The position numbers were made by a program, and so were the translations under genes. A stretch of 64,000 nt of DNA, taken from Agriotes lineatus. Lineage: Eukaryota; Arthropoda; Insecta; Coleoptera; Elateridae. Shown piece after piece: positions 9,512-19,859 of the stretch; position 1 is the first letter of the stretch; the number at the start of each line of letters is the position of its first letter. Location: the NCBI GenBank assembly GCA_940337035.1, contig OW679202.1, forward strand, positions 17,459,200-17,523,199, in the 5' to 3' direction. The notes beneath the pieces were generated by a model, which was given only the letters and a program-made list of their open reading frames with translations, ran no database searches and was not told the origin of the DNA.

Positions 9512-12500
9512 TCAAGTTAGCAGGCCGACATCTGTATCTTTTACTAGATTTGCAATGTCCCCTACTAGCTTGCGGTTGTCAATAGAGTTAAGGCTCCAAT
9601 CGAGTTGGTGTCTTTTACGCTCTAATGCTGGGCATTCAAAGAGGATATGATAGGCTGTTTCATCATCCTCTTGGCATAGTCTGCAAACAGGTTCATCTCT
9701 ATAGATATTGATCCTGTGCATAAATTCTCTGAATGCTCCAGTGCCTGTTAGTAGACTGACTACTTGCTTGATTCGAGTTCTGTTCAGTCTCAACAGGGTT
9801 TTGGTGGCTTGTGGATTCGGAGTTTTTAGCAATCTTTTGCAGTGTGATGCTTGATTGTAGTTTCTCCACTTTAGTTGGTGTGCGGTGTTGACCCATTCAT
9901 TAATAGCTGAGCGGGCTTGGTTTTTCTGAATGCTTAGACCAGGTTCTGGACCGGTCATTGCATTACGGGCTGCTTCTTTTGCGAGCTTGTCCGCCTTTTC
10001 GTTTCCTTCAATACCTTGGTGACCTGGGATCCAGCATAATTTTACTGTATTTCCCTGGCTTAAGGTTTGAAGTTTGGATTTGCATTCCTTGACCAGTCTC
10101 GATGAAGTACTGAAAGCGTTTAGCACTTTCAGTGCTGCCTGACTATCTGAGAGAATGTGTATGTCTCGATTGAGCAGCTTCTTTTCTATGCTGATGTTTG
10201 CGCATACGTTAATAGCTTGTACTTCAGCCTGAAAGATGTTACAAAACTTTCCTAGACTGACTTTTTCGTTAGTTCTAGGATTGGTACTGTACACACCGGA
10301 GCCTGTACCCCCTTCAAACTTAGATCCATCAGTGTAAAAAATGATGTTCTTATTTGTTGGAGTTGGTAGTTGGTCCGGATTCCAACTTGTGTGTACAGTA
10401 AAGTTCTTTTCAAAGTCATAGGCTTTGATTATGAGATCAGAACCCATTTCTAATATTGGGTTGTTGATGTGTGACATGATCGTGCCATGTCCTAGATTAT
10501 TAGCTGTGGTCATCCAGTGACCAGTACTTTGTAATCTGTAGGCTGCCATTCTGGCTTCACCTTCCAAGAAGATGTGCAGAGGTGGCAGATTTAAAATAGC
10601 ATTCAGTGCTTGTCCTGAGGTGCCTTTAAAGGCTCCAGTGATGCACCGATTAGCTAGATATTGTATTCTGCTGATTTTATGGATCGCAGTTGCTTGTTTT
10701 ATTTTGGGCCACCAGGCGATTATTCCATATGAAATTATTGGTCGAACCATGGTTTTGTACAGCCAGAGGGTCAGTTCCGGTTTGAGCCCCCACGTACTAC
10801 CTATGGCTCTTTTTCCAATAACTAATGTTTGTATACACCTGGTGATTGTTTTGTCTAAGTGGGAGTTCCAAGTTAGTTTGGAATCGATGGTTAGACCTAA
10901 GTACTTAACCTCGTTCTCCCAGTTGACATTTGTCTCAAACAGTTTTATGTTGATTCTGTTTGTGATGTTCTTTCTACGAGTGAAAGCGACGAGAGTGGCT
11001 TTGCTGGGATTAATTCTAAGATTATTCTCTAGACACCACTCTTCGGTTATCTTTAGTGCTGATTTCATTACATTGTCTACGGTTCTTTGGTATTTACCTT
11101 GAATCAGTATGACAATGTCATCAGCGTATACTTGAGTGTAGTAGCCTTTGTTATTGAGTTGGATCAGCAGTTCATCAACTGTGAGGCACCACAGGAGTGG
11201 AGAAAGAACTCCTCCCTGTGGACATCCCCTTGTCGCCTGCACTGTCTTTTCCTTGTCAAATAACTTGACTTTTACAACTCTGGTGTTGAGCATTGCCATA
11301 GTCCATCTTATCGTGGTGTTATCGATCTGATGATTTGTCATTGCTCTTTCAATAGAGTGGTAGGAGGTGTTGTCGAAAGCACCTTCTATGTCTAGAAATG
11401 CTCCGACTGCGTACTCCTTGTACTCCAAGGTTCTCTCAATTTTCCCCACTAGTTGGTGTAGAGCGGTTTCACATGACTTCCCTGTTTGGTAAGCATGTTG
11501 ATATTTGTGAATCGGGAGTGAAGTTAGGGCTTCCTCCCTCCAGTATCTGTCTACTAATCTTTCCAACGTTTTAAGGAGGAATGACGTTAGGCTGATAGGT
11601 CTGTAAGATTTAGCTTCTGCATAGCTGCTCTTACCAGGCTTAGGGATAAATACTACTTTAGTCACTCTCCAGGATTGGGGAATGTAACCCAAGGCAAGAC
11701 TTGCTTGGAACATGTCTTTGAGTGGGTTCAGCAGTATATCTATCCCTTTCTGCAGCATTACGGGTTGTATGCCGTCGTTTCCAGCAGATTTGAAAGGACT
11801 GAAGAGGCTAGTTGCCCATCTAATCCTTTCTTTGCTGACTATTCTCTTAGCTGTTTCCCAGTCTTCCCTCCTAGGGGTATGATTGGGTTCAGCCAGAGTA
11901 GGTTGTTTCACTGCTCCGGGTAGGTGAGTTGTTATCAAAAGAGATAAAGTCTCCTCTTCAGTTGTAGTGTATTCTCCGCTTTCTTTTTTAAGAGTGCCTA
12001 CTGGGTTCATGGCTTGCTTTGAGATGATTTTGTGAAGTCTAGCTGTGGATCGCGTGGTCTCCACCTCCTGGCAAAACTTTTTCCAGGCTGCTATCTTAGC
12101 TGCCTTGATCTTTTTGCCATAGTCTGTGAGAGCCTTGTGATAGTTCTCCCAGTTATTTGTGGCTTTAGACCTGTTAAACAGACGTCTGACTTCTTGTCTG
12201 GCCTTTTCTAGGTCTTTATTCCACCAATTTGTGTGTTTTTTTGCTCTTTGCTGACTTGGGTCTATTAGAGGACAGCTACTCTGAAAGGAGTCAATCATGG
12301 CCTCTTTTAACCGGTCAGCATTTGAGTCTAATACTACTTTATTGGGAGATCTGAACTTTAGGTGTTCTATCTTCTCTTGTAGTTTTTGTTTATATAGGTC
12401 CCAGTCTGTCTTTCTTGGGTTGTAGTAAACTCTTTGGCTTACTTCCCGTTGAGACAGTTCAAAGGTTATATAATTGTGGTCAGAGAGTGATGGTTCGTCT

Positions 12501-13165
12501 GAAACTTGCCATTTATTCACTGATTGACTAATTATCATAGTGGTTATGGTAATATCTATAACTTCATGTCTATTAGCGTTATAAAAGGTTGGAGTGTTAC
12601 CTTTATTGACTACTACTAGATTGTTAGTTAAGATAAATTCTAAAAGTGACTCACCTCTTATGTTGCAGTTGGTGCTGCCCCAAATGGTGTGGTGAGAATT
12701 TGCGTCGCAGCCTAGGATGAGGTCTAGATCGTCTTGGGAGGCAGATGATACTAGGTTTTCTAGTTCCTCGCTAGGCGGTGGGTCCCTGGAATCGGATGGA
12801 AGGTAGACGGAGCTTATAATAGCTTGGTCACAACCTTCATCGTTATTCCATTTTATTTTAATTGTGGTTATGTCTCTAGGACAGAATTCCATTAGTGGTA
12901 AACAGTCTAGATTATTTCTTATAAGTATACATGTTCTAGGACTTGCATGATTATAAATAAGCTTACCTTTAGCACCCCCTAATCCACGGACTTGTCCCTT
13001 AACTATCCATGGTTCTTGGATGTGCTAAATCGATGTCATCTGCTAGCAGCTTTCTGCTTAGATTTGCAGTGGCTGCTTTGCAGTGGTGGAGGTTAATTTG
13101 GACTACTTTCAGGTGCTTCTTTCCTATCCTTAGAGCGGATAAGGAAAGTGACCTTGTTGAGGCCT
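9512..13165 (-). CDS. LINE ORF2: APE endonuclease, reverse transcriptase, RNase H
   Basis: An open frame of 1126 residues runs from 12892 to the TGA at 9512. Residues are counted from 12892. Endonuclease motifs are GCDANSHHTIWG (61-72) and SLSDHNYI (135-142). Reverse transcriptase spans about 400-680 with AFLDIEGAFDN (498-508), GCPQGGVLSPLLW (556-568) and YADDIVIL (589-596). RNase H spans about 850-975 with YTDGS, an E in QAEVQAI, SDSQAAL and the ADKLAKEAA tail. A zinc knuckle C-x2-C-x8-H-x4-C lies at 1070-1087. The true N-terminus lies upstream: LKVVQINLHHCKAAT (about 13075-13119) and, in the 1126-residue frame, IQEPWIVKG (about 12995-13021). The two are out of register because of an apparent 2-nt loss near 13022-13026, which disables the endonuclease. 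The frame opens about 70 nt inside ORF1 and lacks its own ATG. Confidence 0.9.
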
Positions 13166-14129
13166 AGGTGCGCTACACAGTTGATGGATGTTAGTGCTTG
13201 TTTTGCCCTGTCATCTATCATTGCTGCGAACGTTCTACCGCCATCTTCTAGTGGAGTGACGTTGAGTATTCTCCAGGTATCGGTCTGGAGGTCTGCCTTC
13301 CGTTTGTTCTGTTTTCCGATCAAACGGAGAATAACCTCGGGTTTCTGTTTGTCGTACCACTTGGGGACGTTGAACACTACCCGGACGGAGTTAATAACTT
13401 TTGCCCGCTCTTTTACCTCCAGCTTGGCATTGGTCCACGGGTGCAGCTTAGGTACTTGCTCACTTAACCAGTGTTTTGTGAGTTCGTCCTTGCACGCAAC
13501 CACGTATGTACCAGCTTCGAGATAGTGGCTGGTAAAGAGAGGTGTGTTCTCTTCTTCTTCCATCTGGAAGATGAGATTAATCAGACTGTCTCTGACTAGG
13601 TCACCTTGTTCCTTTGTCAGTTTGACGTCTGGATATGCAGCAGGGTAGATGGCCATCTTCACCGTAGTGGCTGCCTCAGCAAAATCAAGCTTGCTGGTGC
13701 CTGCCTTTGGTGAGGTCGGCTTGTCTACTTTCTGCCTAGGCCTCTTTTTGGCGTTTGCCGGGGAGGGAGTGGCTTCGTCAGAGCGTTGCCTCTTTTGTCC
13801 CTGGTTGGTTGCAGGTTTTTCAGATTTCGAAGCTGGGTCTGCTGCCCTCTTCTTCTCCATCTTCTGCTTTCTTTTAAAGTTTGGGTCGTACTTAATGCCC
13901 TTGGCTTCGCAGGCTCGCTTGGCGCGTTCTCTGCGTTCCTTGGCTGTAAGTTGGACCTTTTTGAGGGACACTTTGCCAAGTTGATCGGTTATGTCCGCTC
14001 CGGTTGCGGCCTTTTTCTGCTCGGAAGACTGTCCTTGACTGTCAACTCTGAAGTAGAGGCACACTGTTCCATTTTTGTCTCGGTCACCGAAGTCTGAGCA
14101 TCAGTGATCGGAAGCGGTGATGACTCCAT
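13093..14129 (-). CDS. LINE ORF1, DUF4780-like nucleic-acid-binding protein
   Basis: An open frame reads about 320 residues to the TAA at 13093-13095. The N-terminal half is strongly basic and low-complexity (KERRERAKRACEAKG, KRKQKMEKKRA, KKRPRQK), suiting RNA binding. The C-terminal half has an ordered domain with KLTKEQGDLVRDSLINLIF, then TYVVACKDELTKHWLSEQVP, HPW-x-NAKLEV and a VPKWYDK strand, which looks like the DUF4780 domain seen in ORF1 of several insect LINEs. The frame starts only at a GTG (14064). Two good ATGs (14129 and 14072) lie in another frame that stops near 13990, so an indel near the N-terminus probably broke this copy. ORF2 follows in the +1 frame with a short overlap. 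Confidence 0.8.
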
Positions 14130-14400
14130 CGGCGTGTCGTCTTCACCCTGTAAAAAAAGCAGTTGATAAATCCCTACAAGTGAGTATTTAATGCAACTGT
14201 AAGAGGTTTGGCTAAATACTTCTGGAGGGCGCCTGGTATCCAGAAGGCCCTGTTTAAGTTATTGCTGGAGTTCTAAACTTATATACCAAGGCAGCCCCGA
14301 GGCCTGCCGAGATTAACATACAAATTACACACATCAAAGGCACCGTAAAAGCCTTTATTAAGTCGAATTTGTAGGCTCGATGAATCAAAACACCGCGCCA
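14130..14400 (-). other. Probable 5' UTR of the LINE
   Basis: Moderately GC-rich DNA just upstream of ORF1. On the minus strand a pyrimidine tract ending TTTTTTTACAG precedes the first ATG by about 15 nt, which resembles a splice acceptor or is coincidence. The 5' border is not defined. Confidence 0.4.
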
Positions 14401-15290
14401 TCTTGTTGCTGATTAAATATACTGTGTTTCAGATCCGCCAGTTCCAGGACATCGGGACTACAAGCACCTGCGCCTAACGTCTTCCAACGCTCTTTGAGAT
14501 AATCTAGGAACAGCAACCGAGCCAAGCCAGCGTGCAGTGTGGGTTGCCGAACATCTCCAAAGTAACGAAAGGAATTTTGTTTTATTATACTAATGTACAT
14601 AACATGTTCTTAAACTACGACTTATTCTGTGTATATATATCTAAACACATTATGCAGTTTATTTCTACATTGTGTTATCCTTGTAATTATCCATTTGAGT
14701 ACAACGAACCCATGGGCATTTGAGCATACCCGAGAAAAATTTTGCAACAAAAACCAATAAATAACAAGAGAGAATGAATAGTAGGTACGTATAACAACAA
14801 GACTAGAGCAAGAAAGATATATATCAAATAAAGTACAAAATAATAGAAAGAAAGCAGAAGGTTATGTATGATAAATCTAGAGATCCATTAAGAGTATATG
14901 GTAGAGACGACTTGAAGTGGCATACATTCATTTGAATTTATAATACCGCTGATAATAATAATGACCCTGCTTGACATTACTGTTTAATACTCTGAGTGAC
15001 ATGAAGGATACGCCAATTTCTGAGCTATGCCGTAGGTACCCACGCTACTATTTTTTAAAAGAAAGTTGTAGAAAATTGTAAAGCAAAAGTTTAGCAACAC
15101 CAAAATCAGCCTAGTGAATCTATGGTATACGACTGAAATGGAGGAAAGTGTAGCAGAAGATAGTGATTAGCATTTACCGATTAAAGCTAAACCTGCAGCA
15201 ACCATTATGATTATAATTATAAGACTCGAGGCCTAATTCTAGAAACGAAATGGACTATAGGTTACCATAATAATAAAACTATTAACTTTC
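14401..15290. other. AT-rich stretch without identifiable gene
   Basis: No family motif was recognised; its left edge may still belong to the 5' end of the LINE. Confidence 0.4.
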
Positions 15291-15640
15291 AGTAGCTATG
15301 GTAACCGAAGCAACGGAAATGACATGCAAGTAATCAATTCTACTCGACGCAGAAGATGTGTATGGTAGTATGAAATCATCGACTGCGAAAGAAATTAAAA
15401 CATTTCTGGTATTAAGCCAAGGGAGACTAGTTGCTATGCCTGTCCTGAACGGAAATCGCTTCTAGATACTACCAAACTTTGTCAATAACAGTACAGCAAT
15501 GAATTTTACACCACTAATATGTTTGTTAGAAAGCAATTTGCATGCTGTTAAGTTACCGGGCGCACTGCTATACATGAATGAAGAACATTGATACAATACA
15601 TACGAATTTTATAAATATGGGATCAAGGAATTGGAATTGT
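15290..15640 (+). pseudogene. Possible piggyBac transposase fragment
   Basis: The plus-strand reading at 15378-15595 gives TAKEIKTFLVLSQG, MPVLNGNRF, ILPNFVNNS, NFTPLICLLESN and LLYMNEEH. The order and spacing resemble the piggyBac segment in which a hydrophobic helix is followed by an MS-x-NRF motif, an L-HF-x-DN motif and the region leading to the first catalytic Asp. At least one stop interrupts it and the catalytic Asp appears lost. The match is weak and could be chance. Confidence 0.3.
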
Positions 15641-17104
15641 GTAAAGTACTAAAGTTATTTTTTTTATGAAAAAGAAATTATAAAAACTAGGACGCAGATT
15701 AAAGTACCGAGAGACATTATTGCTATAAAAGCTTTTTGCGAGACTGAATGACAACGTGTATTTTGGGTAAATTTCAAAAATCTACATAGCCATTTTTCGA
15801 AAATTTGCTGTATAGAAATAAAAATGTCAAATTTAAATATTTATGTAGGCTAGACTAAGATGACAGTACATTGGCGTACTTTATAAAAGTAGAATGTGTA
15901 TCAGTTAATTAAAATATTAAAAGTAAGTCACTATTTTGTTCTAATAATTATTAAAATACAATAATACAACAAATGACATACTTTATTAAATATATTTTTT
16001 GTAATAAATAATACTGTTATGATTCAAATCTTGATATCGAAGGCAAAACGGCTGAAATCTACACGTTTTATGCGTTGGACATTATTTGACAGAGTATATC
16101 CACAACTTTTTAGCAAAATTCTGTGTCCCAAATTAACCCTAACATATTTAAACTAAAATTGTTTAACAAATCTAATACTAGTGTACTTACTTCACATATT
16201 CTTAAACATTTATTTATTTTCTAGTCAGGTTAGTAAAATTAAATACATTGATTTTATTCAAATCAGTATTGGTGCAATTTCAAACACATTCGACAATCAT
16301 TTTGGTTGTTGGTTCTACCGTTCTGCACCTCTGATAAATTTGACGTTAAAGTCAAAATATCGGCTGCCAACATGATAAAAATAAATTACTAAATTGGCGT
16401 GTTCTTCTGCGTATTAAAAAAGACCTTGTCCATTAACAAACAAACAAACAAACATTAAATGACAGATGACTTCTATACTAAATTTCAAATAAGCACGCAG
16501 TACTTGGAACTAAGTAGTAATCACAACTATGGCCGTGATTGGTTGAAACAAAGTCATCATTACAACCATCTGAAAATCAAATATTTTCTTCAAATTGTCA
16601 AGTTGACATTCGTTATGAATCCTAAAAATATAAAAGGAAAAGCAATAAATAGTGGATAAAACGGGCTGACCTACAACGTTTACTTGAATTATACAGAAAA
16701 AAAGTTTTATGGTTCGGAGTCAGTACAGGTATGTAGGTAGACTATTTGACGGGAATTAACGGTTCGAAGTGCTGGCGTTTCTCTGCCTTGAAGGACCAAA
16801 GCCGAGATCGGACAGCGGAACTATCAGCTCTGATGCTAGAACTGTTCAGGAAGGATGAGAGGATAGCGAGATGTAACTAGACTTATGTTTTTTCTTGGCG
16901 AATTGTTTTGCTTTGTCTGTCCTTTTGCTTTATCGTTGTTGCTTTTCGGATATCGACGCATAGTGATCAACGTCTCGTTTACTTGGCTATCGATGCGCTT
17001 CGAAGTTTTATAATTTCAAAAATCCAGGCACGAAGGAATTTTTGCAGCGTTTAATGTTGCTTAGAAAATAATTCCTTTCAGGGCAAACGTTACAATAAAC
17101 CAAG
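15641..17104. other. AT-rich stretch; short ACAA microsatellite
   Basis: No gene recognised. A short (CAAA)n run lies at about 16436-16453. The part from 16740 to 17000 is less AT-rich but shows no motif. Confidence 0.4.
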
Positions 17105-17480
17105 TAAGTTTTGTTTGGCTTGTTTCTACCAGCCCTTTTTTCGAGATGACATTGACACCTGGACTTCTTTTGCCTCTTAGTAAGTTTTCTCTAGCCCATT
17201 TTACAATTCGATCGTTTTGCATCCATGTTACGTGGTTGTTTCATTCTTCTATTCTCTTCTTCTTCTAGTTATCCATTCGTTGATTTCTTGAACGCCGAAT
17301 TGATTTCTCATATCTGTACTTCTTACAGGGCCTTTTTCTAATTTACCGACTATCCTCGTCATAGATGAAATTTCTGTAGTATCCACTAGATGCTTGGTTT
17401 TTGTGGTTTCTTCTCTAATTTCGATCGCGTATGTTACTACACATCTTACAATGCTATTAGAGAATCGGACCTTAGAATCT
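17105..17480 (-). pseudogene. LINE reverse transcriptase C-terminal fragment
   Basis: The minus-strand reading gives, in order, EIREETTKTKHLVDTTE, MTRIVGKLEKGPVRSTD, MRNQFGVQEINEWITRRRRE and, after a frame change, MQND-RIVKWARENLLRGKRSPG. The sequence of an IRNQLGV-like helix, an EIN-x-W-x-x-RR-x-W segment and a GKRSPGRP-like tail is typical of the region after the thumb in insect endonuclease-reverse transcriptase LINEs. Only this 3' piece is present, with stops and one frameshift. LINE copies are often 5'-truncated, which fits. Confidence 0.65.
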
Positions 17481-17664
17481 ATACGCAGGTATTTATTATT
17501 CCATCGTATGATGTCGTTAAAACAGCCACCGGTTCTTGCAGCTTTTAATGCTTGGTGCTTTATCGCATTTGTCAGATGTCCACTGCTTCAATACTAACCA
17601 AGTCAGAAATAATACCTCAACAGTATAAACGTTTTACAAGATATCCTCTGTTCATGCTTTTGTG

Positions 17665-17830
17665 TGGATTAGTAATGCCGCCGAGATAAGATAATTCTCG
17701 GCGCTCGATCTTTTGCTATCGTTTGGGTCTGTGGAAATCGAACCCACATATTCTGAGCTAGAACCAGAAACTATACATTTACAGTCAGCTCCACTGCTTC
17801 ACTTGGCTCTTTGAAGTACAGTGCTATAAA
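17665..17830 (-). mobile_element. Possible tRNA-derived SINE
   Basis: On the minus strand a box B-like GTGGGTTCGATTTCC (17724-17738) lies about 50 nt downstream of a weak box A-like region (TGGAGCTGACTG). Downstream is a perfect 8-bp hairpin, CGCCGAGA with TCTCGGCG (about 17681-17706). No target duplication was found. Box A is poor, so this is tentative. Confidence 0.35.
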
Positions 17831-17839
17831 TATCGTCAA

Positions 17840-19690
17840 GAAAAACTCAGAACTATGATACATGGAGCACGTTTGATTATTTTGGGCGTTACGTAGATGC
17901 AACTGCCTCAATTTGGCACGCATGTATTGAGATGGTTTATTTCTCAGAAATTAATTCTGTATGTATAGAGAAATATTGAACAAAGTCAATTAAAGCACAG
18001 AATTGAAATATTTTATTTAATTGCAATCTAGACAGTAGTTATTAAATGCATAATTAGAGCAGATTTCAGAAAGATTGAATTTGAAGTTTGACTAAAAGAA
18101 AGATTTAAGATGGCTAATATAATATAAGTAATATGAGCATATTTGAAGCCGGACCAAATGTAAATAAATAATGCAAAAGGTTGGTTATGTGCATAATGAA
18201 TATGAGCGTAGAGTTATTAATAAACGTACGAGCCAGTGAAAAGCAAGCAAGCTGAAAGGTAGCAAGATAAGATAGAATTTGCAAAAAGCAATGCAGAACG
18301 AGGGCAACTGAGATGAAGAATAATTAGTGACGTGGTTAAAATTGAACTCAAGTGCCAGTGCAATTTAAAACTAAGTATTCATAGCATAGCAGTAATAAAT
18401 AAGAGTTTATGTGACAAAAAAGGAAAATTGTTATGTATAAGAAATAAAGATAATTTCTAGTTTTAATCAACAAAAATGTTGATCAAATTTTATTCTTTTA
18501 TGTGAAATTGTAACCAAAACTTATTTCCTTTGAACAATATTAGATCGCGGTTACTAGGTAACGCGATGCTGTTTTGTTAAAAAAAAAAGATAGAAAATAA
18601 TTCTGGTAATGTCAACTTGTCGGCAAATGATGCTCCTGATTTTTGGTCTTGTTATTTGCAAAGTCTAAAAAGTGTACAAAGTTATTCTACAAGTCAGCGG
18701 GCATAACTGGAAGTGTTATTAAAAGTTTCTCCACCGAAAAGTTTATAAAACTGTGCAAGCCAGTATCGGCGTGGGTTCAGCACAGGCAACCTGGAAATCA
18801 AACTGCGATACCAGTCCATTCCAACATCAGAAGCCGGAGATCTCAAGTTCTACAGGTCGGGAAGAGGTGTAACAACATCCTAGAAGAAGATTTGAAGTCA
18901 AGGAAGCGACTTCCATTGAATAAAAGCATTGGCGTCACTCGGAGCGGCTCCAGAGGCGCGGTCGGCGATATTTTAAAAGGTACTATTTGGCAGGTTTTTA
19001 AGTGGTTGGAGTCCGGAAAGCCAGTGGACTTCGAGAACACATCTTGCTGAAGAAATTCATCGTGTTCCGAGCATTCAGCTACGCCCAAGTTCCAGAAAAT
19101 CCCGTAGCGTCACTAGAAAATGCGATTTATGCCACAATTTGCAGTTTTCACAGGAAGTCAAGACGAAAGACAGCGCGTCGTTTTTACGTCACAACCTGAA
19201 ACAAAACCAAGTTAAATGTTGCTAGGCGGGAGATTCGATTCAGTTTACCTGTGGTTTCCTTGAAAATTTCGCTTTTGAATATCAAAATAAAACGGTGTAT
19301 GCACCCTCGAACCTTTTGTGGTGTAAGTCAATTTTATGAGGTTATAAATTATTGAAGTGAGTAGAGCAGTTGTACTGAAATTTTGAGTATTTGCGCTACT
19401 CTGAGTTAAATATTCTACAGAATTCTTTTATATAAAATTCAAATTTGAACCTAACCGATATAAGTTTTGTGTTTTACTGGGGCAAACCCATAGGATTATT
19501 GCAATTTGATAAAATATAGAACGGGGCAATTAACCATTTTGTTGGAGAGTAATAAATACATTTCATTTTAGTTAGCCTAAGATACTGACAGGCAAGTTTT
19601 GCATTTTTAAATTTTAGTATAAGTGCCTTGAGTATTGAGGTGTTTGCCTAAAAGTACATTGACTTGGCGATTGTCTAACATTGCATTACA
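17840..19690. other. Unassigned DNA with a 135-codon open frame
   Basis: A plus-strand frame at 18643-19050 encodes 135 residues with several Lys/Arg-rich patches and no recognised domain. The segment is less AT-rich than its surroundings, and the antisense strand is also open for 81 codons. I cannot tell a small gene, an lncRNA exon or a repeat fragment from chance, and I assign no function. Confidence 0.3.
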
Positions 19691-19699
19691 TAACAGTAT

Positions 19700-19850
19700 A
19701 TTATATTCGAGAATCGAGATTCTCTATTTCGAGATCGAGGCATGTTTGAGATTTTTGGAGTTTAAGATCGAGAATCACTTTTCGCGAATTTTCGAGATCG
19801 AGATCGAGATGTGTAAAATCTCGTCTCGTCTCGTCTCGCGGTACATTAGT
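19700..19850. repeat. GAGATC/TCTCG-rich simple repeat
   Basis: Dense, irregular repeats of GAGATCGA, ending in a tandem TCTCG run (about 19821-19839). The two halves are partly self-complementary, so a degenerate MITE end is possible. Confidence 0.55.
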
Positions 19851-19859
19851 GTGGATATT

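Larger units (their letters stand above)
9421..14400 (-). mobile_element. Near-complete non-LTR retrotransposon (LOA/I-like)
   Basis: The element reads right to left: a 5' untranslated region (about 14400-14130), ORF1, ORF2 with endonuclease, reverse transcriptase and RNase H, a short 3' UTR and a 3' terminal tail of AATCT-type pentamers (about 9422-9446). A microsatellite tail instead of poly(A), together with RNase H after the reverse transcriptase, fits the I/LOA side of the LINE tree better than Jockey. The 5' end is approximate, and I found no clean target duplication. The large intact frame indicates a young copy, inactivated by a few indels. Confidence 0.85.

Noticed and set aside
10572..11102. 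Long plus-strand frames across 9.5-14.1 kb.
   Set aside because: They are antisense shadows of the LINE ORFs and carry no motif of their own.
18643..19050. 135-codon open frame as a possible new gene.
   Set aside because: No domain, no recognisable start context or splice structure, and the antisense strand is also open. Kept only as unassigned.
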